Part shown: one piece after another, positions 1 through 11,725 of the stretch
Layout: each line of letters opens with the position of its first letter
How positions within the stretch are numbered: the stretch's first letter is position 1
Assembly: GCA_003640385.1 (NCBI GenBank)
Contig: RCAB01000383.1
Location: 1-62,555, forward strand
Source of the DNA: Setaria digitata
Lineage: Eukaryota > Nematoda > Chromadorea > Rhabditida > Setariidae
Reading direction: 5' to 3'
Length of the DNA stretch: 62,555 bases
Program-made: the position numbers and the translations under genes
Notes under the pieces: generated by a model
Database searches by the model: none
What the model was told of the DNA's origin: nothing
Seen by the model: the letters and a program-made list of their open reading frames with translations, nothing else

Positions 1-120
1 TTAGCTACTACAACATTGCATCAGTTGTATCTACAAGACGTATTTTAGCTACTGCAACTTATCAATTGTATCTACCAGACGTTCGTCATGTGCTACTGTA
101 GCATTACAGCCAGCAGTTGA
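1..120. repeat. degenerate tandem repeat, about 44-bp unit
   Basis: Two adjacent copies (1-44 and 45-88) share TTAGCTACT-CAAC, ATCA-TTGTATCTAC and AGACGT in the same order. A third, partial and more diverged copy follows at about 90-119. The array may extend past the left edge. It lies outside any exon I can support, possibly in an intron of the IFT74-like gene. Confidence 0.6.
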
Positions 121-659
121 TTATGTTGTGGTCAATTCTTGAAGTCCAACTGAAATACATGGTGTTAAAATTATAAAATTATTAACTGGATTTTGAATTT
201 TACTCTACTTTCTACGCCTTGCTCTATTTGCCTGCATTATAATTTTCGCTTTGCCTTAGTTACGTGCGGTGCTGTTACAGTATTGCATTAATTAATTGAA
301 TCATTGCTTAAGGTGATTCGTCTTCTGTGTCTTTTTATATCTATTTTGCATAAGAGTGATATTTGAAGTAATTTTAGAATTGTGAGGTGAAATTCGAATT
401 TTCTTTACTTTTATGTTCTTTTATGGTCGGCACTTAAATTCCCTGTTACGCTTTATTTAAATTACTACAGTTATATTTTTTAACTTGTATAGCTGAATTT
501 TGTTATTTTATAGAACAAATTTTGTTTAGCGCCAGTTGTCTTCATGATCCAGTTAATAATTTTATAATTTAGGTATTATCTTTTTTGACAGATGTAGCCA
601 CCTCTTATTTTAGGAAAAACACAAATTATTATATGCTAATTTTGTTGCTTATGTCATAC
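121..659. other. AT-rich non-coding stretch, probably intron of the IFT74-like gene
   Basis: No exon could be recognised on either strand. The IFT74-like exon at 660-858 ends with a plausible donor (A|GTATGA on the minus strand) and the protein is only about half the family length, so this stretch is best read as the next intron. Confidence 0.4.
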
Positions 660-3453
660 TGGCTTGTTGTTTAAGAGGAGATTTGGCCAAATTATCGTCA
701 AGTTGCTCTTTTTTCCGATTCAGTTCGTTAAGCTGTTGTTGTTTCATCCGATATTCTTCCAATATTTTCTCATTTTCTTTTTTCAGTTCTTCATACGCAT
801 CACATATTGTTGGATCCTTAATTGTTATAACAGATGAAATATATTGAACACGTTTTTTCTATGCTGAAGATCCTTTAAGTTGCCGATCAGTGGTATTTTC
901 AACAAAAAAAAAAGATTTGTTTTAATCCAATGATTATCTTAACTTATTATGTCTGACATTGTGTTAATTTTCGTTAATGATTTTCGTACCAATGAATGAA
1001 AGATAGCATTATTTTCTGCCTTTTGTTGTTCAATTTCATTTTCGAGGTTTCGAATTGCTTCTTCTTTCATTTGTCGATCATTAGCTAATTCGGCTAGACT
1101 TTCTTCCGCATGATTACGCTCTTTGCGTAATTTAGCTAATTCATCATCAATTTCGTTTAAATCTGAATTTGTATTCATCAAGTCCATGATCTATAAATTT
1201 TTTCTGGTTATATTCAAAATATGAAAATTCAGAAAATTAAATTGGAAATAAAAAATGAATATTGTGTGATTTCCATAAAAATATATTCAGTTGATTATTT
1301 TAAAAAAGTAATGAGTGATTAGATACAATTATAATGCTTTTTCTGATGAATTGAAACAGAAATCGGATTTTAATTTTTTCCAATAATTTGATCCTTTAAA
1401 ATTTTCAAAATTCCCATTTAACCTTATTGTAATCCGCTAAACGTCCTTGCAGTGTTCGAATTATATTTGCTTCTTCCTCGGCTCTGCAAATGTTATCATA
1501 CTATCAACATAAAGTATGTTATCACCAAGAATCAGTACCCGAAATGTAGTTCATCTGTCCAATCCAGCAATTAATAGTCACTCTAACAGCATACAAATTT
1601 CCTTCATTCCTCCCTTACTTATGCGGGGAAAATCGATTTAAAATCTATTACATCGAATGTCCAGTAATTATTTATTGATTATATCATAATTTTGTATTTT
1701 TCTTATATGATTTTGTAGTATTTCATTCCATTTGCAGCAAATTATTCACTCCCACACCAACTGATTAAATTTTTCGTTTATATGAGACTAATTTACTTCT
1801 TACTTTTTATGTGCAATTTACCAAAAACAAAAATGTTGTGTGAAATTATTTTATATATTCCAGCTTTTTTCTTTGCGATCCTAAAAAAATAATAAGTGAT
1901 TTTACTTTTTCTCATAAATCAACAAATTTTGTCGATCACGCTCCCCTTTATTCAATACATCGCGTAATTTATCAATTTCAGTCATTAAATTGTTCATTTG
2001 CATACGAAGTAGTGACATATAATAACTTTTATCCACCACGGAACGTCCAGCTGTAATTATAAATAATTTAATTAAGAAAATAAAGTAAATTTAAAAAAGT
2101 AAATTTTGCTGAAAAATTTAAAAAGAAAATGAATTTTAACGCTCCGAAGACACGTAGCATTTCTAAAGTCTTGAATTAAATAAAAGAAGAAAGGAAAAAG
2201 CAAGAATTACATTTGAGTTCTTTTTATCATTTCAAGAAATCAGATTTTTTTTCCCGCAAAAANAGGTGTAGCATTTCTAAAGTCTTGAATTAAATAAAAG
2301 AAGAAAGGAAAAAGCAAGAATTACATTTGAGTTCTTTTTATCATTTCAAGAAATCAGATTTTTTTTCCCGCAAAAATTTATATTTTGGCATAAGAATTTA
2401 AAAATTAACCTCCAACTCTGGTTGCTGCCCTAACACCCACTAATCCTTGCTGTGTTATAGGTCTTATTGTGTTACTACGTGATGCCAGTACAATAGTACC
2501 TGTTGCCAAGCGTACACCTTGAGTGGTACCGGTTATTCCACTTCGAGATCTTTCTTTATGCTAAAATACGAACTTATTAAATTCAGTAAATAAAAGAAAA
2601 AAGTTGAAAAATTACAAGTTAGAAAATTAAGATTTTAAAAGAAACTTGTGAAAAAAAAAAAAACTAAAAGAAAAAAATAAACAAACTAGCCATTGTGGAA
2701 TTAAGTCGTGAGGGAGCAATAGAACCAACTCGATTTACTGCAAACACTTTCATGAATTTGTAAATTTAATTTTCCACTTATTCTGTTCTTTTTTTATTGA
2801 AATGAACGAGATATTTTGTCATTGGTATTATCACCCTTATTAGCAATATTATTAACTTAATTAATTAACTTCAAACGTCAATCATTAGTTTACCTCTTAT
2901 CAATACTAACTAATTATAACCTTAATGTTAGTACGATTTAATTTGTAGCTATTGACATTAATATTAACAATATACAAATGTTTTATTGTCTTATGCACTT
3001 TATTGATAACAAAAAATTTTTAATATTTATTGTTCCAAAATCTCAAAAAGTCTTAATACACTCACTGAGCAGTAGAAAAAGATAGAAGTCTAACAAGTTA
3101 AATGCAAATACCTGTCCGTGATACTGTGGCCGGTATACCTGAAACCGGTTCCGGAACTATTGCTGCACGGGTTGCCGGTCGTTCAGTTACATCTACACAA
3201 TGATGCATGTGTTATTTTCCTTTTCCGCCTTTTTTGAACTAATTCTTTTTTTTTCGAAATATTACGCGAAAAATTTTAATAATACTAATTTTTTCGGATG
3301 AAAAAGAATGAAATATTAAAATTAAATATTAAGGTCAAATAGATCCTTACTGAATTGATTAGCACGATTAGATGGTGGTCGGCGAACTCTAGCCGAAATA
3401 GCACGTGAACCGGCCGATGTTTTTGGTCGAGCGGTTGGAGGTCGAGATGTCAT
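660..3453 (-). CDS. ift-74: intraflagellar transport protein 74 (IFT74)-like, 5' half only
   Basis: IFT74 is a coiled-coil subunit of the IFT-B complex that moves tubulin and other cargo along cilia; in nematodes it acts in ciliated sensory neurons. Minus-strand exons read: 3453-3351 (start MTSRPPTARPKTSAGSR), 3192-3112, 2737-2687 (or 2691), 2560-2410, 2050-1906, 1483-1423, 1190-990, 858-660. Family signatures include the basic Pro/Arg/Ser-rich N-terminus, RPITQQGLVGV, DKSYYMSLLRMQMNNL, LQGRLADYN and NTNSDLNEIDDELAKL, then long coiled coil ending in SPLKQQA, which matches the middle of animal IFT74. The C-terminal half lies beyond the left edge. The exon 3/exon 4 junction is unclear: it needs either a GC donor after ATG at 2691 with the strong TTTTAG acceptor, or a GT donor (GCTA|GTTTGT) with a weak acceptor inside CATAAAG. 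An assembly N with flanking duplication lies in the intron at 2051-2409. Confidence 0.85.
2154..2376. repeat. 109-bp perfect direct repeat flanking an N
   Basis: Positions 2154-2262 and 2268-2376 appear identical. They are separated only by N (2263) and four bases. This lies in an intron of the IFT74-like gene. It is most simply an assembly join in which overlapping contig ends were both kept. Confidence 0.9.
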
Positions 3454-4740
3454 TTTAATTTAAGTTTTAAAAAAGTTTAAATTCAAGAAACCTATTGCAC
3501 AATAACAAATTTCAATTCAATTTTTACGTCCAAAATTGATTTTCATTTGAAAGAAATAAAAAAGCCAATGCGTTAACATGGTTACCATGGAGATGAGTGA
3601 TCATAAGTTTGTTGTTCTAATTGGGGAAAGTATTGTAAAATTACCTTAACACTTTAATTACAATCAATTTGAATATTGTCTCATTTACTTCGACAGAGCT
3701 GATGGCAGCTTGACAAGGCAGATAAGATGGTAGGATGATTAAACATTTTAAATATACTTTATTAATGATAAAACATCTAATCTAATAATGCTATTTTCAT
3801 TGTTTAAAGTTCGAAACAGAACAATTTCAGAAACTGAAAAAAAAATCTTGGAAAACAATAGATGAAATGATGCAGAAAAGAATTTCTTTAATCATATTAA
3901 TCATTTTTGCATCATTAAATTTTAATAAAAAGGATTAATATTTATGAAATTCAAGACTCGTTTAAAGAAAAACTCCACAGTAATCAAGTTCAAAGTATTC
4001 AATTGAATAGAAATTTTTTTATCACCACTAAGTAGGACAAAATTGAATTTTTAACACTAAGTGCTATGAAATGAGGTATGAAAGTAACAAAGTATTTACT
4101 TATAGAGCAAGAAAACTGATCATAATGAGAAAAAGTATACTCTTAAACTAACTGACTAATTCCGGATTAAATGCTTAAAACAAATTAAAATTCAAATTGT
4201 GTTGAAATCATTTGAAATATAAATTGGTTAAAGAGAAAAAATTCTTTTTTCTTGTCTAAATTTTCATGAAAAATTAAAAGTCACTTTCTGCTGGCATGTC
4301 AAAAACTTGATCTTTTTTCGCTTAAATTCCAATATTTGGAACAGTTAGACAAGAGAAATGTATGTGTAATGTTGTTGTCTGCTAAACACCGAATCAGTTT
4401 AATTTTTATGAGGCCGAGCAAACTCTGGATGATAAAATGATAAAGATCAAAACAGAGGGGTAGAAATCACTGAAGGATTTCACAAAGTTACAATGTCAGT
4501 AAGCAGAACATGAGGTAAATCGGTGTATAATTATTTATTTTCCTGGGATTTTTCCACATATTTCATATTTCTTGCAGTCAAAATTTTAAATACTAAAGTG
4601 ATAAGTTATCCTGGAGGATCATTTCTTTCAATAATGAATGATAATCATCAATCACTGCTAATCACATTGTTTTGATAAGACATACACAAATATTGGTTCA
4701 TTTTTCTTTTTAAACATATTTTGCATTTTTTTTTCACAAT
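3454..4740. other. intergenic region between IFT74-like and DUF273 genes
   Basis: AT-rich, with stops in all frames and no ORF with coding character. It should contain the IFT74-like promoter (just right of 3453) and the DUF273 3' UTR (just left of 4741). No clear TATA element or AATAAA signal stood out. Confidence 0.5.
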
Positions 4741-7700
4741 TTAATTTAAATTTAATCTTTTTTCCTTTTTATTCATCAGCATTATTGTTGATGAATTGAT
4801 TAATGAATCATTGCAATTTGTTTCAGTTTTTGTTAAATTAGCTAACACTTCCTCAGCATGTTGCTTCTGTCTACGATATTCGCTTTCTTTTAAAGTAATA
4901 ATGACATTTAATTGAGTGCGGATTTCACTGACATTCCTTGCAAAGCTCAGATTGTATTTCCAATTTTGTAAATAATTATCAGTGCCACACAATGACATGT
5001 TAAACTGTGTTGATAACAGCGGTAATTGCCATGAGGCAAATGTGTGAGTATTTAAACGCCTGCAAAAATAAATCAAATAGTACAAAAATTTTACCTTTAT
5101 CATTTTAAAGTTTATATTTATACTAAATTTGAATTAAAATGCGATGTATTTGTTTAACTTCTGAATAAAATGCTAATGGGAATTGTTAATTTTCTTGAAA
5201 TTTAATCGTTCCTTTTCTAGACACAATATTAAATCCTTAATTTTGTATATAATATTGAAAAGTTTTTGGACCATTTTTGCCAGCCGTGAAGAATGAAATC
5301 TTGCTGAGACCATTTCGAATCCGTTAGCCAACCATCACGTGCCCAAGATTGACCTTTCGGCAGCACAACTATTTTCTTTTTCCAGACCTCATTCTCCTCA
5401 AGCTGTGCTCGAACACAAACTTCAAATATGAACACATCCGTATAACTTCTAAAATTTTTTTATTTTCAAGCCTTTTTCATTCTAAAAGTTCAATTTCAAT
5501 TTGTAAATGAAAATAACTTTTTGTTCAACAATTAACAAACACGTTCTAACAATTATAAAATACTTTTGTGATTTCAGTAAATAAACTGCGACATTTGGAA
5601 TCTTCTGCAATCACTTGTAGTAACTTCAGATTCGTTTTTCATTCCAAATTTTCAAAAATTTTTGATATACAGAAAAGCATTTAAACAAATCTAAGGTTAC
5701 AGAAAAAGAGAACTCTTTTTTTAAAAAAAATTTTACGAAAATTAAATTGCGATTTAATTACTTAATTAAATTAATTAATTAAATTAATTAATTAAATAAA
5801 ATTAAATTACTGCAAAATAATTACACATTAAAAGTAATTTCTTATTTATTGCAATCGAGCTTTATAAAAATTTATTTAGGCATTAAATAAGATTTAATCT
5901 TCCTCTACAAACTAAGTATTACTATCAATAATTGAAGTTTTGCTAAATTTCTAGTAGATTTCAATCTTTTGTTTTTTGCTGATGCTAAAAAACGATGCTC
6001 ATTTCATAATGTACTAATTAAATAATAATTAAATAAAAAGTTAAAAGGAATTTGTTAAAAAGAAAAAAGAAAAGCCAAACAAATTCATTTATATTTATAA
6101 ACAACTTTGATTTATTCCATAGCGGCTCGCAATGTTTTACACTTATTGAAGCAATGTGAAGTAAAACTGCCTGAAATTATCGCACTGACATTTGGGAAAA
6201 CTATTCCGTTAAAAAAAAATTAATTTATAAGCTAATTAACTGCAAGCCGAATGTGAACGATATAATTTGGAATGAAAAATAGTTGTGAAATAAACTAATG
6301 ATCTAATCTGATTATCTAAAAATTTGAATAATGAAGATGCTTTTTAACTTAAACCTTTTTTACTTTCTAACTGATAATTTTCAGAACTGAATGCTGTTTT
6401 TTTCTATCTGAAGAACTTAAAAAAATTCGTCATAAAAAATGATTTCATCCTAACAAAAGGAAATTTTGAGCTGCGCTTTATTTTTTTATTTTTTTTTGGA
6501 AATATATTTCTTCTTTTGGAACAAATCAGTTTTTCCATTTCCGGAAAATAGTTTTGGAACAAGTAACAAACATGAATGGCAGCATTGTCTGACCCATGAA
6601 AGGAATGAGGTAAACGGTAATTGTAATTGGCCCACATTCGTAAGAAATCGATGACAAATTTGGTTTTTCTGAAAAGATTATTGTTTTATATAATGATCAT
6701 TTGCAATAAAGAATGCTGAAATTATCATTTTCTACAATAATCTAATCAAACACTCTCATCAACTTGGATTTATCAAACTTGAATCATCTATTTGCTGTAA
6801 TGAAAAAGCACAGTCAACATGAAATCCAATGTTTAGCCCTAATAAAAAAATCCTTATTTTTTAATGATTTTGGTAAAAGCCATAAAAAGAATTTTTTTTG
6901 TAAATAATTTAAGAAAGATGAATCCTAAAGAAATCAAAAACTGCACATAAAAATTATAATTTCTTGAATAAAAATTGCTTTAATATTTGCTGTTCCTTTT
7001 TTCGTTTCATCTTTTTTTTTTGTTTTTCTCTCCAAACAACCAAAAATATCCTTTTTACTTGGCCAAAAAACTTCCAGCCATCACTTCGAAATTCCAAATA
7101 CGATTATAGAAAATAATATCCTTATCATTCATGATATATTCCTCAATTCGTCTTTTTGGATTGATAACTCCCATATCAGAATCGACAAATAATATATAAT
7201 CGTAATTATTCTCTTGCAAAAACTGCGCTGTTACACAGTGCCGTTGAAAGAAAAACTGTAAAGCAGGTGACAATAAAAAGAATTAAGATAATAAATATCA
7301 ATGAGATGATGAATGAATGAAGTCGAAAAATACTGACAGAATAATTATACCAGATATTTAAACTGATAAAAAGAGCTAATATGTATTTCAAAGCACATAC
7401 ATCAATTACTGACTTTTCAAAAAGGATTTTTGGTAAGTTTTTTGTAACATATTTAATATGTTTCTTTGGTTATTGAGGTCATCAGCTACCATAAGAGCTA
7501 AAATATTACTATGCAATAAACGTTGCATGACGATAAGATGATTTTCAAAATGCTATACTAAAACAATTACTGTTATTACAGTAGTGAGCGCTGTAATTAC
7601 GGTAGATTCGTTTTCGAAATTAAATTTTTGTGATCAAAATGTGTGCTGCTGCAGTGCTGACAAAATTATCATCGAACAATGGTACTTTGGACTTCAAAAT

Positions 7701-8585
7701 TGGATTATATAAGTAAAAATAACATGCTACAATAGTATTAATAAATTTATTATAGCGCAACGAGTTCATTTTCGAAATCAAATTTTTAGCGATCAGATGT
7801 AAAGGATCAAGACTGACCTGATCTTGTGGACAAAGCAACTTCAAAGTTTCATTCAATGATACATCAATCACAATCCAAGCATATCGATGCTGGATGCAAT
7901 AACATTCGAGAGTTTGCATTGCTAGACGATACTCCTCGATATTACTGTCATCTTTCAATACCGTTACAACAGCTACTTCTATTTCTAGTTTTGCTATTTG
8001 TGATCCTAAATTACTAATTTACTAGATTATTATTATTATTATTGTTATTATTATTATTATTGTTATTATTATTATTGTTATTGTTATTGTTATTGTTATT
8101 ATTATTATTATTATTATTAATATCATTACTATTATTATTATTAATACTAAATATTTCACCAATTAATTAATTAAATCTGAACATTCTAAAACATGCTGAC
8201 TGATGATCTCAACATATGTCGAAAATAGGAATCATAAAGTTATTTTTTATTAAAATAAAAAAAGCAAAGTTAGAATGAAAAAGTAGTAAAAGTTTTGACA
8301 GATCTAATTTGAATTTATCTAGTTCATATATATATTAATTTGCTAATTCAATGCTTAATAAACCACTGTGAGGAGGATTTACACGGTATAATCTTTGACG
8401 AATGATATCTTATGCGACAGAAAAATTGTCATGGTTAAAATGAACTGTTTTTAAAAAATTTCCATTAAAATTAGAGTAAAATTTTACGAATTTTTACCTT
8501 TTCTGATCCACAAGAGAAATATTGCAAAGAGTACGAATAATAAATAAATATAAAAATGTCGACGAATAAAACGCAAAAGTAGCAT
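4741..8585 (-). CDS. DUF273 (PF03314) family protein, nematode glycosyltransferase-like, single-pass type II
   Basis: Complete seven-exon model, every junction phase-consistent: 8585-8498, 8005-7818, 7255-7059, 6668-6572, 6170-6106, 5448-5272, 5059-4741 (1131 nt, 376 aa). A short basic N-terminus (RFIRRH) precedes a hydrophobic anchor at about residues 11-26, as expected for a Golgi/ER type II enzyme. Residues 93-125 contain QRHC and the acidic ILFVDSDMGVINPKRR block, whose D117-S118-D119 resembles a metal-binding DxD motif. FHGSDN (181-186), EVCVRA (221-226) and WARDGWL (247-253) follow. I recognise this order as the nematode DUF273 family; the activity is not established and glycosyl transfer is inferred. 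The donor of exon 6 (TG|GTCCAA) is weak. A TTTTTTGTAG site 11 nt before the ATG could be a cis or trans-splice acceptor. Intron 1 holds an ATT microsatellite. Confidence 0.88.
5756..5812. repeat. TTAATTAA-type simple repeat in a DUF273 gene intron
   Basis: Several overlapping copies of TTAATTAAA lie between exons 6 and 5 of the DUF273 gene. The sequence is self-complementary and low-complexity, with no evidence of function. Confidence 0.7.
8026..8133. repeat. (ATT)n microsatellite interrupted by GTT
   Basis: About 105 bp of ATT/GTT trinucleotides. It lies in intron 1 of the minus-strand DUF273 gene, about 20 bp upstream (in gene sense) of the exon 2 acceptor, so on the transcript it is an AAU/AAC-rich run. 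Confidence 0.9.
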
Positions 8586-8596
8586 AAATAATTTTT

Positions 8597-8606
8597 CTAC
8601 AAAAAA
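8597..8606 (-). promoter_or_regulatory. possible trans-splice acceptor before the DUF273 start codon
   Basis: Minus strand reads TTTTTTGTAG then 11 nt to the ATG at 8585. In nematodes a polypyrimidine-AG immediately upstream of a start codon is typical of spliced-leader addition. Only the consensus is seen; use is inference. Confidence 0.35.
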
Positions 8607-8704
8607 TGAAAATTCAGACATTTCGGTGTGTCAGACACATGTCGTTTATCATCCATATCACGATTATTTATAATTTACAGCACTTTTTTTTTTTGATAAA
8701 ATAG

Positions 8705-9160
8705 AGTTAATTGATAAGCTCTGCGACAAGCTGTATGATAAAATTAATCACATCGAAATTTTACATAATGAATATTATTCACATCAAAACTACTTCAACT
8801 ACCTCAACCCTAACAATACGTTGGTATCGGTGGAATTTGTTGACATAAAAAGTAAAGGAAAGGCATGATTAAATTTGATCTTAAACTCTTTTTAATGTTT
8901 ATTTCTCATCTTACACTGTCATTTTTTTTCCTTTGTTTCCCTTCATTTATTATTATTATTATTCTTATTATTTCAAATATTCAGAAAATGAAGAGAAGCT
9001 GATATCGAGACATTGGTTTAAAAAGTTGAAAATTTTTTATATAGAGGAAGAGTTAGAGCTAAATGCTACATTGGCACCACCTAGGTATCCAAATCGTACG
9101 TTGATAAGAATTTATCATTACCTTACTTATGATAACAATGATGATCTCCTATCACTATAA
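8705..9160 (+). CDS. unidentified small protein, two exons, divergent from the DUF273 gene
   Basis: Two plus-strand exons fit together. Exon A (about 8705/8707-8851) reads LIDKLCDKLYDKINHIEIL onward for 48 codons and ends at donor A|GTAAAG. Exon B (8985-9160) follows a CAG acceptor, keeps the frame and stops at TAA after YDNNDDLLSL. Together about 106 residues, rich in Asn, Tyr, Leu and charged residues, with N-glycosylation-type sequons (NNT, NAT, NRT) and no membrane segment. The start is unresolved: an ATG at 8606 (MKIQTFRC) could be joined by a roughly 77-bp intron (GTCAGA to TAGAG), but this is weak. I do not recognise the family. Splice consensus and matching phases are the main reasons to believe it. 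It would share a promoter region of about 100 bp or less with the DUF273 gene. Confidence 0.45.
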
Positions 9161-11725
9161 TATATAACTCTCTGCTTACAGCTATTTTATTTCCGCCTTA
9201 GTTTTTTTTCAAGTTATTTTTATAACTAATTAAAAAAAAAAAATCTTTTGGCCATCTGCTTGCTTCTACTGAAAATAATAAAAATGAGAAAAAGTCTTAT
9301 TGCCTTTTTTTTTTATTCACTGATAACTTGCTTTACTCGAAATTTTCAGTTACAGAATTCCCAACTTTCATCTTCAAATCTTTGCTATATCGTGTCACAG
9401 CTATCATTAAAGTTAATTCCATTTAATATGAATTAATTTGAAAATTAAAAACTCCTTCAATATTAAAATTTTAATTTCCATTAAAGGAAGTGTTTTTACT
9501 TTTTTGATATCCAGAAATGAAGAAGAGATTAAAATAGAGGAATGACTGCATAATTTTTAGAAATTACAACATTTTAGTATTTATGTTAATTACCTATCTC
9601 AATGATTGCTGTTTGTTTCATCAAAAATTCTTGCCTGATAATATTTATTTCAAAAATTCAAACAAGAATGATTTATAAATTCAGTTTTTTAAATAAAGGA
9701 TTAAATTTAATAAGAAAGGAAGAAAAAGAAAGGTACAGAATTTGGATTGAAATTCCGATGGTATTCCAATCCATATGGCTTACATTTAGTATATGGTTGG
9801 TAAACGATCCTAATAAAATGAACTCTTTTCTCGACTCTCGATATCATTTCTTTCCCTTGTATCTATTCCCTCTCTCTCTCTCTCTCCCTTTTTCTCTCCC
9901 TTTCTCTCATCCAAAAAAAAAGGGGAAAAGGAGAAAAGACAATTTTACAGTTTTGATATATAAACAAATATTAAAAATATGTATATCAATATTATTCACT
10001 AAAATTATATGTAAAATTCTAAATTTGTGCAAAACTTGGGGGAAAATTTAGGAGCAAACTATTTGTCTGCTTGTTTGTTTTCGTTCGTAAAAGGAAAATG
10101 AAAAAGCTAAAATTAAAAATTATATTTTAAACATACAGTTACGTTTAAGATATGCTTTTGAAAGAATGGCTCTCTGACTGTGTTGGATTTATGTATAAAA
10201 TAATAAGTGCACGATATAAGCATTAAAAATATACGCGTGACTTGCGTGTGAAACGACACCTGATGATTTGGGCACAAAAAAATAAATATATGATATATAC
10301 GTGAGACGACACGTGAACGAGCATTTACATAATGAAAGACGGAGAATAGAATATTGCTACTGTATTAGGCATATGCAGTGTTATTTTCAATCAAATTAAA
10401 TTAGTGTGCAAAAGAAAAGAAATAGTTGATACCTTGAATGATAAGTGTAGATGTCGATTATCTAAGGTTGATAATGTAATCACTGATATCATCACTGAAA
10501 TATTTCTGCGTTTGTGGTAGGATTCATTCAATTCACTTGAATTAAGTACAAATTTATTTTTTAAGAAATTTTCACAATGAAATACATGTTTGTGCAAAAT
10601 TAACTTTCTAGAGATGATTACGTAAGTGACGCTAATTTCATTTGCGCCTGTATATATGTGGTTATTTTCTTCCCAAAAAGTCATTTTTTGTGACATTAAT
10701 GCCATAACGTCGAATCCCATTTAAGTATTTTAATGTAACATGATATTAAGCACGTGATATCAGTTGCACTGATAAATATGGTCAAATATCAACTATAATG
10801 AATATGTTCATGTCTAACTTTGTGCGTCTAACCAAACGTACTTCACGTAGTGTTCAACCCGTGTTATCAAACATGTTAGAAATTATATGCTGACATCTGG
10901 CTTTTTCACGTCCAACTAAACATGTCCTAATGCTCTCACGTTATACCAATTATTGTCAATCCTAAAACATTGGTTGTAAGTCAAGCACATTGGTACGTAA
11001 ATAAATCTTCATGCGTGTTTCGCTATAACATGTTTTATGCTGTCATTGACAATTGGTGAGATCTGAAGTTGCATAGTGTTCCATTTATCTGAACGATCTT
11101 TCCGTTAGTGATGAGTTTGGCAGGAATGGTTGTTGGGGAGGCGGAAGGATTGGGAGATTCGCGGGATTAGAGCTCCGGGAGGTCTGTGCTTTTTAGAACT
11201 ATTAGTATGTTGATGAATATTCCCAGCATTCCTTCAGCTTCTTTTTCTATATATTCGGATAATTTCTTCATGTGTGAGTACCTATTGCATTTTCATCTAA
11301 TCTCTCTTCCATTAATCACACTTTACCATAAATGTCTTTCTATTAATTTCATTATTCTCTAATAACGCGTCCTCCTAAAAGTTACATTGGTTTTCCTCGT
11401 CTAAACTTCCATATTTTTGGCTGCTAATGTTCAGTTAAATACTTTCGGTTGTTGTTATTGTTCCTTTCATAAAAATAGTTGTATTTTTTGATGGAAGTCC
11501 CTTGTAGTCCTCTCTTATGATAGTTTCATAGAAATAAATTAATTTTTTTTGCCTATCATATTTATTATACAATCCAGTCACTCCATGATTTGCTCGTCAG
11601 ATGTTCTCCGTGAATTTGCAAGCAGTAACAGCTCCTGTCTTTCATCGGCTAAATTTCGCTTTTTTTCCTCTTCCCTATTTTCATTACCAGCAATTTTTGT
11701 TCATTAAATTCGAAATATTTTAGTT
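9161..11725. other. intergenic region with CT tract and decayed repeat-like sequence
   Basis: No supported gene. A CT-rich microsatellite lies near 9867-9910. Positions about 10200-11060 differ in texture from the surroundings: several CGTGA/ACACGTGA-type words, repeated CATGTT..ATGCTG(A/T)CAT phrases, and an inverted pair (CCAATTATTGTCAAT near 10950, ATTGACAATTGG near 11046). This could be an old transposable element remnant. No transposase frame was seen. Confidence 0.45.
11717..11723 (+). promoter_or_regulatory. possible trans-splice acceptor before the SOSS-B start
   Basis: ATTTTAG ends two bases before the ATG at 11726. It fits a nematode trans- or cis-splice acceptor. Only the consensus is seen. 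Confidence 0.35.

Noticed and set aside
9602..10051. 149-codon plus-strand open frame
   Set aside because: AT-rich Ile/Lys/Phe composition, a CT microsatellite translated as Leu/Ser/Pro, and no splice or family support.
10391..10720. 109-codon minus-strand open frame
   Set aside because: No recognisable domain or splice partners, and it overlaps repeat-like sequence.
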